Notes under the pieces: generated by a model | Database searches by the model: none | The model's input: only the letters and a program-made list of their open reading frames with translations | What the model was told of the DNA's origin: nothing | Assembly: GCA_002346545.1 (NCBI GenBank) | Contig: DEAA01000027.1 | Location: 67,061-131,060, forward strand | DNA from: Acidobacteria bacterium UBA2994 | Lineage (GTDB): Bacteria; Acidobacteriota; Vicinamibacteria; Vicinamibacterales; UBA8438 | Direction: 5' to 3' | DNA length: 64,000 bases | Position numbers and translations under genes: made by a program | Shown here: piece after piece, positions 1 through 8,108 of the stretch | How the letters are laid out: the number at the start of each line of letters is the position of its first letter | Position numbering within the stretch: the first letter of the stretch is position 1

Positions 1-351
1 GTCGTGGTTCCGCTCGCACAGGTTGGTCAGCGAGCTGGTAACGAAGATGAATCCGCCAGGCAGCGCGTAAGCGGTTGGTTCCGGCTCGTCGACTAGGCCC
101 ACATGGAAACGGTGCAGTTTGTTTCGCACCACCGGAGTCAGGTGGCCGAGAGTGTCGTCGAGCAGAGTGATCAGCGCCGGGTCGTCGACGCCGCTCCGCT
201 CACGGACCACGGCAGCCATGTCACGGCCCACGCCGTACTCGGCTTCAATCGCTTCCGGCTCATCGCCGGCGAGCGAGTGCCACATCCACTTGGCCTTACG
301 GACCTTGCCGCCGGTGAGGCGGCCCAGTTTGTAGAAGGTACTCTTCGGCAT
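1..351 (-). CDS. M48-family metallopeptidase, N-terminal part (cut by window edge)
   Basis: The frame is open from an ATG at 351 to the first base of the window, giving 117 N-terminal residues of a protein that continues outside. The end of the visible part reads PGGFIFVTSSLTNLCERN, which matches the block just before the HExxH zinc helix of M48 (HtpX/BepA/Ste24-like) peptidases, where a PGG-(F/Y)-(I/V)-(F/Y)-V-T strand is usual. No signal peptide or membrane segment lies in the visible part, which starts with a basic stretch (MPKSTFYKLGRLTGGKVRKA), so it may be a cytoplasmic M48-like protein. The catalytic motif itself is outside the window, so activity cannot be judged. The matrixin gene next on the same strand stops 61 bases upstream of this start. 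Confidence 0.7.
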   Translation of the reverse strand, partial: MPKSTFYKLGRLTGGKVRKAKWMWHSLAGDEPEAIEAEYGVGRDMAAVVRERSGVDDPALITLLDDTLGHLTPVVRNKLHRFHVGLVDEPEPTAYALPGGFIFVTSSLTNLCERNHD

Positions 352-412
352 GGGTCCAAGCTAAAGGGAATTTCGTCGCAGGCCGGACCTGGGCCAGGCC
401 TGCGACGTGTGG

Positions 413-1558
413 CTAGGTGGCGCAGATGGGCGCGCTTCCGCCGCCCCGGATCTGCTGGAATACCCGGTCGGCGGCCTGCTGGTTGTTGCAGCCGTTGACT
501 CGGTAGCGCAGATATTCCTGCAGCCAGACCGCCTTGCCTTCCAGATTGACGAAGCTGAGGATAACCTCACGACTCAGTTCGTCGCGGTAGAAGGTGTCGA
601 GCGCCTCTAGGAAGTCGAGAGACTCGTTCCGGGGCGGGAAGTTGATAGTTCCTTCCGCCGCCACGCCGCAGACCGGCTGAATACCGTGACCGCGAATTTG
701 CAGCAGGACCCGGTTGGTGGCTTCAGCCGACGTGCAGCCGTTCAACACGTAGCGGAGCCACTCAGGGAACCAGACCGCCGAACCCTCCGCGTCGACGAAT
801 CCCTGATTGGTCTGCTCGCGACCCAGGGTATCCCGGTACTCGTTCTCCAGGGTGAGGAAGTAGTCGAGAACCTCATTGCGCGGCGGGAACGGGATGCCGA
901 TGACGGCTACACCGTAGAGTGTTAGCGCGCCGTTGATGTCGTCGGTCTGGATGGTGTCCACATCGCTGATAAAGGCGTTCATCAGTGCCGTGACCTGCTG
1001 TCCGTTCTCGTCGGGGTGCAGCAGGCCGAGCGTGTGTCCGAATTCGTGGGCCGCCACTCGCTGCAGATCGACGCCCGCGCCCTCCGGCGTCGAGCCGAGA
1101 CTGCGCAACGCTCCGCGGTAGCAGTTGAAGCTCTGGGCGTTATTGAAGACGATGTCCGACTCGACCCGTCGGTCGATGCCGTCCTGGACGATGATCCAGG
1201 TGCTGGCGATCGCCAGGGTGCTCTCGCCGAACGGCATCCCGAAGATGTTGTCCGAGAAGAATACACTATTGACTTCATCCGGTTCGTCTGGCGTGCGCGT
1301 TGAGCCCATGATCGCGTTAAAGCTGCGGCCGGTGGGACCAAGGATGTTGTTCCACGCGGTGAGCGCGTCTTTCGCGCAGGCGTTCCAGTCGGTTGACCCG
1401 TCGATGAGTCCGCCGGGTGCATCGCCCAGTTGTAGCTCCATGTTGATGGCGCCGGCGTCCCAGCGGTTGTTCATGAGCGCGAAGCTTAAGACCGAGTACG
1501 CGCTCGTGGTCAGTGCAATGAGCGCCAGGGCGATGGCGGCGCGTTTGAACTGAGACAT
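413..1558 (-). CDS. Secreted matrixin-like zinc metalloprotease with duplicated C-terminal module
   Basis: This 381-residue protein has an N-terminal hydrophobic signal or anchor (about residues 7-28). It then has a metzincin catalytic domain with HEFGHTLGLLH at 171-181, the HExxHxxGxxH zinc site of M10/matrixin peptidases. ALMNAF at 191-196 fits the Met-turn. The C-terminal 155 residues are two copies of one roughly 75-residue unit (about 224-297 and 307-379). Each copy runs FPPRNE, then YRD-x-L-x-RE, an AVW segment, LRY-x2-NGC and QIRG, with a Cys near the end. The two Cys per copy suggest a disulfide in each module. The unit may bind the cell surface or substrate; I do not recognise it as a named domain. 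The neighbour at 1582-2139 is on the same strand 23 bases upstream and probably co-transcribed. Confidence 0.85.
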   Translation of the reverse strand: MSQFKRAAIALALIALTTSAYSVLSFALMNNRWDAGAINMELQLGDAPGGLIDGSTDWNACAKDALTAWNNILGPTGRSFNAIMGSTRTPDEPDEVNSVFFSDNIFGMPFGESTLAIASTWIIVQDGIDRRVESDIVFNNAQSFNCYRGALRSLGSTPEGAGVDLQRVAAHEFGHTLGLLHPDENGQQVTALMNAFISDVDTIQTDDINGALTLYGVAVIGIPFPPRNEVLDYFLTLENEYRDTLGREQTNQGFVDAEGSAVWFPEWLRYVLNGCTSAEATNRVLLQIRGHGIQPVCGVAAEGTINFPPRNESLDFLEALDTFYRDELSREVILSFVNLEGKAVWLQEYLRYRVNGCNNQQAADRVFQQIRGGGSAPICAT

Positions 1559-1581
1559 GTGTAGCTTTACTTCGACACGCC

Positions 1582-2139
1582 TCAGCGCACCAGTTGGCCG
1601 ATTTCATTGCGGAAGGCGTTGAGTGTCATCGTGGGCAGCGCGACCGGGCTGACTAGGACGGGATTTCCGATTTGGGCGACCGCCGAGAAAGCACGTCGAT
1701 TGTGCAGGGCGACGAAGTCGGTACCGTCAGGAGCCCGATTGATCGGAAAGTGTCCCTGCATGAGCCCGACGATCGGGCTGGCGGCGCGGTCGGCCGAGAT
1801 GAAGAGCACCGCGCGGTCGCCGATGTTGATCTGGGGAACTCCAGACACCTCCTGGCGCATGTTGCCCACCTGGCCGCCGAGGAACTCGAGCGGTAGCAGC
1901 ACCCGGTTCAACCCCTTCACGGTGTCCTCGACTCGGAAGGTCATGCGGGTCACGATGTGGCGCGATGAGGCGCCGTTGACCCATTCAGACCGGGAGTCGA
2001 TCGCCTCGGCGACCACGATCGAATCGGCCCCGTCGACGAGCTCGGAAAAACTCAAGGGGATCACTTGCGCGTTGGCGTGGTGGACGAACGCGAGTATGGC
2101 GCACAACCCGAGCCCTAGTCGTCGAATCTGTCGATCCAT
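1582..2139 (-). CDS. Secreted protein of unknown function, partner of the matrixin gene
   Basis: 185 residues with a clear signal peptide (hydrophobic residues about 9-22, ending HANAQ). The mature part is compact and probably beta-rich. It has conserved-looking stretches such as VRVEDTVKG-like (FRVEDTVKG) and LEFLGGQVGNM, followed by GDRAVLFI. I recall small secreted proteins of this type next to matrixin-like peptidases, so a role linked to the downstream protease (for example inhibitor, chaperone or substrate) is possible but is inference. No catalytic motif is seen. The upstream neighbour at 2394 is divergent, so the promoter of this two-gene unit should lie in the 254 bases between them. 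Confidence 0.6.
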   Translation of the reverse strand: MDRQIRRLGLGLCAILAFVHHANAQVIPLSFSELVDGADSIVVAEAIDSRSEWVNGASSRHIVTRMTFRVEDTVKGLNRVLLPLEFLGGQVGNMRQEVSGVPQINIGDRAVLFISADRAASPIVGLMQGHFPINRAPDGTDFVALHNRRAFSAVAQIGNPVLVSPVALPTMTLNAFRNEIGQLVR

Positions 2140-2393
2140 GAATCAGCTCCAACTACCTGGCGACACCTGTGTCCCAAGTCCATCGTACCACCAGCGCCTG
2201 ATCGGGGATACACGGTGAACGCCATACGGATAAACGTCACTCGCGCCTGAAATAGCCGTGGGAGAGTCTGGCGAGGCGCGGTCTACTCGGTATCCAATCA
2301 CTTGATGATCTGATCGGTGAGAGCGTAGGACGGGTCGGGCCATGCCAGCGGGGCGGCCGTGCCCTCCCGGGGTTACCCTGTGTAAGGTCAGTG

Positions 2394-3374
2394 ATGGCGA
2401 CAAAACGAGTTTCCAGGTGGTTCCCCGGCGGGCGTACTGTGGTGTTACTCGGACTCGCGCTCGGTGGTCTGGCCGGTTTGTCCTACGTTAGTGTCACGCG
2501 CGAGCAGGTCGACCGGGCGCAGCTGTTGGAGGTTGCACGTCGGCAGCCGTTTGCCCCGATCGAGATCGTCCAGCTGGGGCTCATACCGGCTGAGCTAAAC
2601 GAATCCTCCGGGCTCGGAGTGAGCCAGGAGCATCCCGGTGTGTTCTGGACGCACAACGACTCGGGCGACGAGGCTCGGGTCTACGCGCTGGACGAGCGAG
2701 CGATGCTGGTGGCGACCGTGGCGGTCGACGGGGTGGAAGCAAGGGATTGGGAGGCGATGACTCTCGGCCGCTGTCCGCACGAGTCCGAGCGGTCTTGCCT
2801 CTACGCCGCCGACATCGGAGATAACCGGGCACGTCGCGAGCAGGTCGAGATCCATGTCATCGAAGAGCCGGACCCGGCCGACGGCGATATCGTCGTTGCG
2901 GCTGTCGCTTCCCTGACTATTACATATCCGGATGGCCCGCATGATGCCGAGGGGATTGCGGTTACTCCGGCCGGCGATCTAGTGATCGTGACCAAGGAGC
3001 AGGTAAGGTCCACCCTGGTCTTCACGCTTCCTGCCGACCAGGTTCGGGCGGCGCTTGAGTCTGGCGCCACGCTCACGCCGGCTGCCGGCCGCCCACTGCC
3101 GATCGTGCCAGACCGAGAGATCAGGCGCTACGCCACTGGAGCCACCTTTACCCTGCCGGGCGACCGGCTCGTGATACGCACCTATCGCGAGCTATTCGTT
3201 TTTACCTGGCCACTTGAGCCTGATGCGCAACCGCTCGCGGAACCCTGTTTTCTCGGTCAGCTGGATCCGCAAGGCGAGGCGATCGGGGCAGAAGACGACG
3301 GGTGGCTCGTCTTAACCAGCGAGTCGCCCGGTCGCCGTCGCGGCGGCCTGCATCGTGTCCGCTGCGATTTCTGA
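2394..3374 (+). CDS. Membrane-anchored beta-propeller-like protein of unknown function
   Basis: 326 residues. An N-terminal hydrophobic segment (about 13-33) acts as signal anchor. The rest looks like a beta-propeller fold: short repeated strands, a motif around NESSGLGVSQEHPGVFWTHN, then DSGDEARVYALDE and, later, a YAADIGDN stretch. Similar sequences occur in bacterial proteins annotated only as hypothetical or esterase-like propellers. Four Cys residues in the exported part could form disulfides. ATG at 2394 is preferred over the adjacent GTG at 2391 because the weak AAGG site then has better spacing. No operon partner is visible downstream. Confidence 0.65.
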   Translation: MATKRVSRWFPGGRTVVLLGLALGGLAGLSYVSVTREQVDRAQLLEVARRQPFAPIEIVQLGLIPAELNESSGLGVSQEHPGVFWTHNDSGDEARVYALDERAMLVATVAVDGVEARDWEAMTLGRCPHESERSCLYAADIGDNRARREQVEIHVIEEPDPADGDIVVAAVASLTITYPDGPHDAEGIAVTPAGDLVIVTKEQVRSTLVFTLPADQVRAALESGATLTPAAGRPLPIVPDREIRRYATGATFTLPGDRLVIRTYRELFVFTWPLEPDAQPLAEPCFLGQLDPQGEAIGAEDDGWLVLTSESPGRRRGGLHRVRCDF

Positions 3375-3469
3375 CTCAGTGTCATCATCCTGTTGCGGTT
3401 CTGCTGGAATGTGTACGACCCTCCGGTAGAAGTGCGAGGGGTCGGCACTAAAAACAATGTTCGCTTTAA

Positions 3470-3763
3470 GCTCGTGGCGCGTCTGGGCGACCAGACGATC
3501 TCCGGGCTGAATACGCACGCTCCGGAATCAGACTGACCCAGGCGACCAGGCCTGCGCCAGGCGCAGCGGCGCACCTGGAGAGCGATTTACGCTATCCCTT
3601 CTTCATCGATGTGGGCATCGAGTGGCTGGTGGCTACCCGCCAGCCGGTGCGGGGAGAACTCTAGCTGGAGGGCCATTACACGCTGAGCTTTGGTCGGACG
3701 TGCCTGCTTCTGCGATCGGAGGGTGCGGACGATTTCATCGGCTATCCCTATGACACGGTTTGA
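3470..3763 (+). pseudogene. Possible decayed coding remnant with an in-frame stop
   Basis: The 454 bases between the genes ending at 3374 and 3829 hold no intact gene. In one forward frame they read like protein: LRYPFFIDVGIEWLVATRQP, an in-frame TAG at 3662-3664, then LEGHYTLSFGRTCLLLRS and a natural-looking end GYPYDTV before TGA at 3761-3763. The same frame is closed upstream by TAA at 3467. There is no start codon with a ribosome binding site. I read this as the C-terminal end of a lost gene and cannot assign a family. It could also be chance coding-like sequence. The reverse strand around 3312-3518 also gives a protein-like reading, which lowers confidence. Confidence 0.3.
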
Positions 3764-3828
3764 GCCGGGGCGGGCGGCTTCAAGAACGGCTGGGCTGTAT
3801 AACTCGCTCCGGTGAACTGGGCGAGGGT

Positions 3829-4323
3829 TTAGGGCCCAGCCGGTTCGAGTTTGGGGTGGAAGGCCTGATATTCGCTCCAGGCTTGCGCCAGCGGCGTCGG
3901 TTCACACCGACCCGCGATGACACGCCCGCTGTTCTCGGCCCGCATCTCGTGTCGCGGCAACTCGACTTCGCAGCCGCCCCGTCCCTTGAAGCAGTCGATC
4001 TCGGCTGGTCCGTCTGGATCTTGCCAGCGCGTGCAGTAGAGTGGGTCCTCGAGCGGTTCACAGCGCTCCGGCGTGGTGTAGAAGGAATAGGTCGGCAGTG
4101 CCCGGACCCAGCCGTTGCAGGTTCCAAGCGACGGGAACTCGCCTCGTGAGAAATCGACCTTTCCCCATGGCAGCAGATTGATGAAGGCCGTGGATGGCGC
4201 CGCCGCCGCCACTGGTTCCGAGTTCGCAGCGGGCTCTGGCTCAACCGCCGGCGCCGGTGCACAGGCGACCGCCAGGGCGAGCCCGAAGAGCACGAGCGAG
4301 ACTCGAGCCGGCTGGCCGATCAT
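3829..4323 (-). CDS. Cys-rich lipoprotein of unknown function
   Basis: 164 residues with a lipoprotein signal: a hydrophobic core followed by the lipobox LAVAC at about 17-21. Then comes a low-complexity Ala/Pro/Glu linker (about 22-45). The mature domain of roughly 115 residues carries several Cys (for example GTCNGW, ERCEP, LYCTRW, DCFKGRGGCE and AGRCEP), so it is probably disulfide-stabilised. No catalytic signature is seen. It is encoded alone and divergently from the thioredoxin-like lipoprotein at 4455. The only link to that gene is a plausible shared intergenic promoter region; a disulfide-rich substrate next to a thiol-disulfide protein is suggestive but unproven. Confidence 0.6.
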   Translation of the reverse strand: MIGQPARVSLVLFGLALAVACAPAPAVEPEPAANSEPVAAAAPSTAFINLLPWGKVDFSRGEFPSLGTCNGWVRALPTYSFYTTPERCEPLEDPLYCTRWQDPDGPAEIDCFKGRGGCEVELPRHEMRAENSGRVIAGRCEPTPLAQAWSEYQAFHPKLEPAGP

Positions 4324-4454
4324 CTGGGGATTATAGGTCGGTGTGGGATGCTGAACGTGTTGAGCGTCTGGCTCGGAAGGTCGGCGCGTTCCGCGGGCGT
4401 TCTGGAGAGCGGGGTAGAATCGTCGAGAGACAGTTCTAGCTCGGAAGGAGAGTC

Positions 4455-5468
4455 ATGACAGTCAAACCCGCCGCCGAGTGTTTGTTGATAGTCCCGTATC
4501 TGCTTTTGGTGGCTTGCGGCGCCCAGCCGGGACGGGAGACAGCGGATGTGCTCCCTGTGGCCGAAGTGGCTGCACCCGTGGCCGACGGAGTGCTACTGGC
4601 GCCGGTTGAGCTGGTAGCGCAAATGAGTGACCTCGCCTGGGCCGGAGAGGTCGACCAGGCACAGATGCTCATCGAGTCGCAGCGGGCCCGGCACGACACA
4701 GCTTCGCCCGAATGGCTGCTGGCCGTCTCCTGGCTGGGGCGCGGTGCAAGCTTCGAGGGCCGATGGGTCGTCGCTGCGCAGTACGCTCGCGAGGCGTTCG
4801 AGGGTAGCGTGGCGGTGCTCGATGCCCACGACCTTGTAGACAATCGCTCGCTCGAACTCGCGCTGGGGGCTGGCATCGAAGTGCTGGGGCAGGCAATGAA
4901 CTCGGGGGGCGACCGTGACGAGGCGGTGACGTTTCTGATCGCGCAACGAGAGGCCTACCGCGATACGCCGGTTGAGACCCGGATCCAGAAGAACGTTATG
5001 CTGCTCAGTCTAGAAGGGCAGCCGTTCCCGACGCTCGACGTGCAGGAGTATGTCGGCGAACCGCTGCCCACCGGGGAGAGCCTCGAAGGCAAGGTGGTGG
5101 TGGCGTTCTTCTGGGCCCACTGGTGTCCCGACTGCAAGCGTCAGGTTCCGGTGCTCGAACAGTTGCACGAAGAGTATGGCGACCGGATCGCCATCCTTGG
5201 TCCGACCCAGCTCTACGGCTATACCTCCCGCGGACAGGATGCGACGCCCGAGCAGGAACTGGCGTATCTCCGAGGGGCCTACCAGGAACGTTTTCCGATT
5301 CCGTCGTTCATGAGCGTCCCGGTCAGCCAGCAGAACTTCGTGGACTTCGGGGTGAGCACCACCCCGACGCTGGTGGTCATCGACCTCGAAGGTGTCGTGC
5401 GCCTCTACAACCCCGGCGACATGCCCTACGAAGAACTACGACCGCATATCCAGCGTTTGCTGTCGTAA
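4455..5468 (+). CDS. Lipoprotein with C-terminal thioredoxin-like (TlpA/redoxin) domain
   Basis: 337 residues. The N-terminus is hydrophobic and contains LLLVACG, a lipobox with Cys near residue 22. Residues about 55-175 are mainly helical and of unknown function. The C-terminal 140 residues form a TlpA/AhpC-TSA type thioredoxin fold with active site WCPDC (Trp223, Cys224, Cys227) and the cis-Pro strand TTPTLVVIDLEG. It is expected to reduce or isomerise thiols outside the cytoplasmic membrane. Start ATG at 4455 follows GGAAGGAGAG with good spacing. A strong hairpin terminator follows at 5489, so the gene is probably monocistronic. Confidence 0.8.
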   Translation: MTVKPAAECLLIVPYLLLVACGAQPGRETADVLPVAEVAAPVADGVLLAPVELVAQMSDLAWAGEVDQAQMLIESQRARHDTASPEWLLAVSWLGRGASFEGRWVVAAQYAREAFEGSVAVLDAHDLVDNRSLELALGAGIEVLGQAMNSGGDRDEAVTFLIAQREAYRDTPVETRIQKNVMLLSLEGQPFPTLDVQEYVGEPLPTGESLEGKVVVAFFWAHWCPDCKRQVPVLEQLHEEYGDRIAILGPTQLYGYTSRGQDATPEQELAYLRGAYQERFPIPSFMSVPVSQQNFVDFGVSTTPTLVVIDLEGVVRLYNPGDMPYEELRPHIQRLLS

Positions 5469-5488
5469 AGTAGAGCCACTGCAGACGC

Positions 5489-5532
5489 AAGAAAAGGCCC
5501 GACCGGGTCGTTACCGGCCGGGCCTTTTCTTG
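5489..5532 (+). terminator. Rho-independent terminator, possibly bidirectional
   Basis: A near-perfect inverted repeat about 20 bases after the stop at 5468: AAGAAAAGGCCCG and CGGGCCTTTTCTT flank an inner ACCGG pair. The descending arm gives the U-run. The same structure works on the reverse strand for the gene ending at 5627, so it probably insulates two convergent genes. Confidence 0.85.
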
Positions 5533-5626
5533 TAAGTGAGCTTTGGGTCAGAGTTGGGCGAATAGGCTCTCGTGTCGGCAAACTCTTCAAGGTCGCTGGA
5601 CCGCCGGCATGTCAGCGACCAGCGCG

Positions 5627-6496
5627 CTAGCGAACCGTAATCTCAACCATTTCGACCACGGTTGCAGGGCCGTCCGAGGCCTGTACGCGAAACAGATAGG
5701 CGCCTGGAGTGTCGAAGGTCGCGACGACCGAGGCGACATTCTCGCTGCTTTCGAGGCGCGCACCGACCGGTCCACGTAGCTGCGTCCAGGTGACGTTTAC
5801 GCCGTCGATCCGGCTTCTGGTTGGTCGATGGCGGTTCTGGTTCTGGAGTTGTGGCACGTTGTTCGGAAGCGTCGGACTGTCGTCCACGGGCGCGAAGGTC
5901 GGAGTGACGTTCCCGCTGCCGCCACGGAATTGCCGAGGCTCAGGAATGCCGTCATCGCTGACGCTAGCCTCGATGGTTACCTGGTTGTCCGTCGAGCCGC
6001 TGGCCGTTGAGGCGACCGAGAGATTCGGAGCCTGGTTCGCGGCAAGTACGTCTGGCGGAGTCCGGTTGTCGCCAGGGTTCGGGTCGATCTCCCATTCTGG
6101 TAGGAGCCAGCCCACCGCGCGGTAGGTCTCTCCATGCACCGTGACTTCCCATACCACCTCGCCGTCGCCGAAGTCTGCGGGGACCGTCACGCTGAACATC
6201 TTTGAATGCTGGCGTGGGTAAAAGTAGGTCGGTTGGCCCTGGTCAAGCCTTCCTGGCGAGACGTAGTTGTTCGGTCCGGCCGGAATGTGAAGCTCCTCCA
6301 CGTAGTTCCGGTTCAGGTAGGCAAAGTGAAACTCGAACGACCCATCGTCGTTATGGGTCCAGCCGTCAAAGAACGGCTGGATCGACTGCCCGGAGTTGAA
6401 CCGGAAGTGGGTCGACGAGGCTTGCCCAGTGGCGAGCGTGGCCGTCGAGAGTGCCACCGTCAGCACGAGCGCCGAGATCGTGAAATATCGATCCAT
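5627..6496 (-). CDS. Secreted protein with C-terminal PKD-like domain
   Basis: 289 residues with a signal peptide (about 1-24, ending ATGQA). The N-terminal part is beta-rich (FHFAYLNRNYVEEL, then HIPAGPNNY and VPADFGDGEVVWEVTVHG). The C-terminal 90 residues resemble a PKD/REJ-type Ig-like fold, with a VTWTQLRGP strand and the final FDTPGAYLFRVQASDG pattern. An Asn/Gln/Pro-rich linker lies between. I do not recognise an enzyme signature. It lies 86 bases downstream of the cytochrome/monooxygenase-like gene at 6583-7893 on the same strand. Co-transcription is likely, and a role alongside that exported protein is possible. Confidence 0.65.
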   Translation of the reverse strand: MDRYFTISALVLTVALSTATLATGQASSTHFRFNSGQSIQPFFDGWTHNDDGSFEFHFAYLNRNYVEELHIPAGPNNYVSPGRLDQGQPTYFYPRQHSKMFSVTVPADFGDGEVVWEVTVHGETYRAVGWLLPEWEIDPNPGDNRTPPDVLAANQAPNLSVASTASGSTDNQVTIEASVSDDGIPEPRQFRGGSGNVTPTFAPVDDSPTLPNNVPQLQNQNRHRPTRSRIDGVNVTWTQLRGPVGARLESSENVASVVATFDTPGAYLFRVQASDGPATVVEMVEITVR

Positions 6497-6582
6497 GAGT
6501 CGGTTGTCTGGAGGCTGGTACGACGCGGGATCCGACCCCAGGCCGGATCCCGCGTCCGAGGTGTGGCGGCGAAAGTACGCCG

Positions 6583-7893
6583 CTAATTGTCGTCGTCGGT
6601 GCGTTCCCGGGCCTCCTGCCGGGCCGCAACCTCGGCCTCGTACTCTTCGTCGGTCAGGTCATACCAGCCTATCCAGGCGAAGCCCATCTCGTCCACCGTG
6701 CGCTGACCGGCGCCCACCCAGTTGTTCGGGTCGACGTTGCCACGGTTGCCCGACGAGTTGTCGAACCACGTAGTGGTGTGGAGGATGGTGCCGGCCGGGA
6801 TGAGCGGCATCGAATCCTCAGAGTAGTTGTAGTTCATGTGCCAGTTGTAGTCGAACCGCGCGCAGTTCACCGTCTCGGCGCGCACCGGCTGTGTTGGGTA
6901 GATGAACTCGATGCACTGGTAGACACCCAGCATGTGCATGTGCGGCTGGAACATGGTGATCTTGGCCGCCTTGTTGAAGCGAGCGTAGCCATCAGATCTG
7001 GACACCTCGCCCGAAGGGATGTCGAGCACGCCGATGGTCCGGCCGTGCGAACCAGCCAGCTGCTTCGAGTAGCGGATGTGCTCCGGCTCTTCGCCCTCGG
7101 GGAGGAAGTTGATGCCGAGTTCGACCACGGCGTCGATGTCCTCACCTATCGAGTGGAGGTGATAGCTGAGCCGCGCCTCGCTGTCGGCCGGTAGCATAAG
7201 ACCGGTGCCCTCCGGGTAGATCTCGGCCTGCTTGCCTGAGGCGTATTCGACCAGGAACTGGCCGCCGCCCATCCGCTCGCCATCCTCGTCCTGCTCGACG
7301 GCATAGGAGAGCGCGTGGTGCACCACTTGGCGCGCCTTGTCGCCGACCGGCTTGGTCTGGATGGCCGTGATGTAGCGGTCCTGACTCAGCCCGAAGTCGG
7401 TAAACAGGTCGCCAAATAGGTCGGGGCCGGCGGCCGGCACCGTGTGGGTGGGGAACTGCACGACCAGGTCGGGCTCGCCAATCTGCCAGGCATCGGCTGG
7501 AGCGAACTCCGGCGGCTTCGGCGTGTTGGCCGGATTGCCCTGCGGCGCGCCGGTGTCGACCCACTTCACGATCGTGGCGATCTGGTCGTCACTGAGCGAA
7601 GGGTCGTTCAGAAAATCTTGGACGCCAATGTCCTGGTCCAGATGCCATGGGGGCATCGCGCGGGTCTCGACTTTGTTCCGGATCGACCGTGCCCAAGGGC
7701 GTGCATCCTGGTAGCTGATGAGCGACATTGGTGCGATTTCGCCCGGTCGATGACAGTTCACACAGCTCTCATAGAAGATTGGGGCGATATCGTCGGCGAA
7801 GGTCGGATTTTCCGGAACCTGCGCGGCTGCGCCGGCGGGGAACGCAACGAGCGCGAAGAGCGCGATGGCGACGATCGACTGCAAAGTTCTCAC
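6583..7893 (-). CDS. Secreted cytochrome c / copper type II monooxygenase-like protein
   Basis: 436 residues from a GTG start at 7893, chosen because AGGAGG lies 6 bases upstream and a signal peptide (ending GAAAQ) follows directly. After the signal there is one haem-binding motif CVNCH, followed by the usual distal Met region (AMPPWHLD). The larger C-terminal part resembles the peptidylglycine monooxygenase-like copper fold seen fused to cytochromes in Acidobacteriota: a VVHHALSY His pair, LSYHLHSIGE and PHMHMLG supply candidate copper ligands. It probably acts in the periplasm as an electron-accepting oxidase or monooxygenase of unknown substrate. It forms a likely two-gene unit with 5627-6496. 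Confidence 0.75.
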   Translation of the reverse strand: MRTLQSIVAIALFALVAFPAGAAAQVPENPTFADDIAPIFYESCVNCHRPGEIAPMSLISYQDARPWARSIRNKVETRAMPPWHLDQDIGVQDFLNDPSLSDDQIATIVKWVDTGAPQGNPANTPKPPEFAPADAWQIGEPDLVVQFPTHTVPAAGPDLFGDLFTDFGLSQDRYITAIQTKPVGDKARQVVHHALSYAVEQDEDGERMGGGQFLVEYASGKQAEIYPEGTGLMLPADSEARLSYHLHSIGEDIDAVVELGINFLPEGEEPEHIRYSKQLAGSHGRTIGVLDIPSGEVSRSDGYARFNKAAKITMFQPHMHMLGVYQCIEFIYPTQPVRAETVNCARFDYNWHMNYNYSEDSMPLIPAGTILHTTTWFDNSSGNRGNVDPNNWVGAGQRTVDEMGFAWIGWYDLTDEEYEAEVAARQEARERTDDDN

Positions 7894-8108
7894 TGTGCTC
7901 CTCCTGGCTCTGCCCGAAGGCGAAGCCGGATGCTGCAGATGAAGCCGAAGCCGCCGGGGCGGATCGGCGCAAGCGTGCCCTAACTGATCAGGGATTATCC
8001 CACAGAATCCCGCCGAGTTCCTGCCAGCTCTTCGGCATCCCGCAGTCACCGTTTCGTTTCCGTCCCCGGCATGTATCATCAGGCAGCGAAGTCACCGAGC
8101 TCTGGGAC

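Noticed and set aside
1016-1303. Forward frames across the matrixin gene
   Set aside because: They lie opposite the HExxH-bearing gene and have no ribosome binding site or motif.
2143-2403. Reverse-strand frame in the divergent gap before 2394
   Set aside because: It overlaps the promoter region of two divergent genes, has no ribosome binding site and no protein-like composition.
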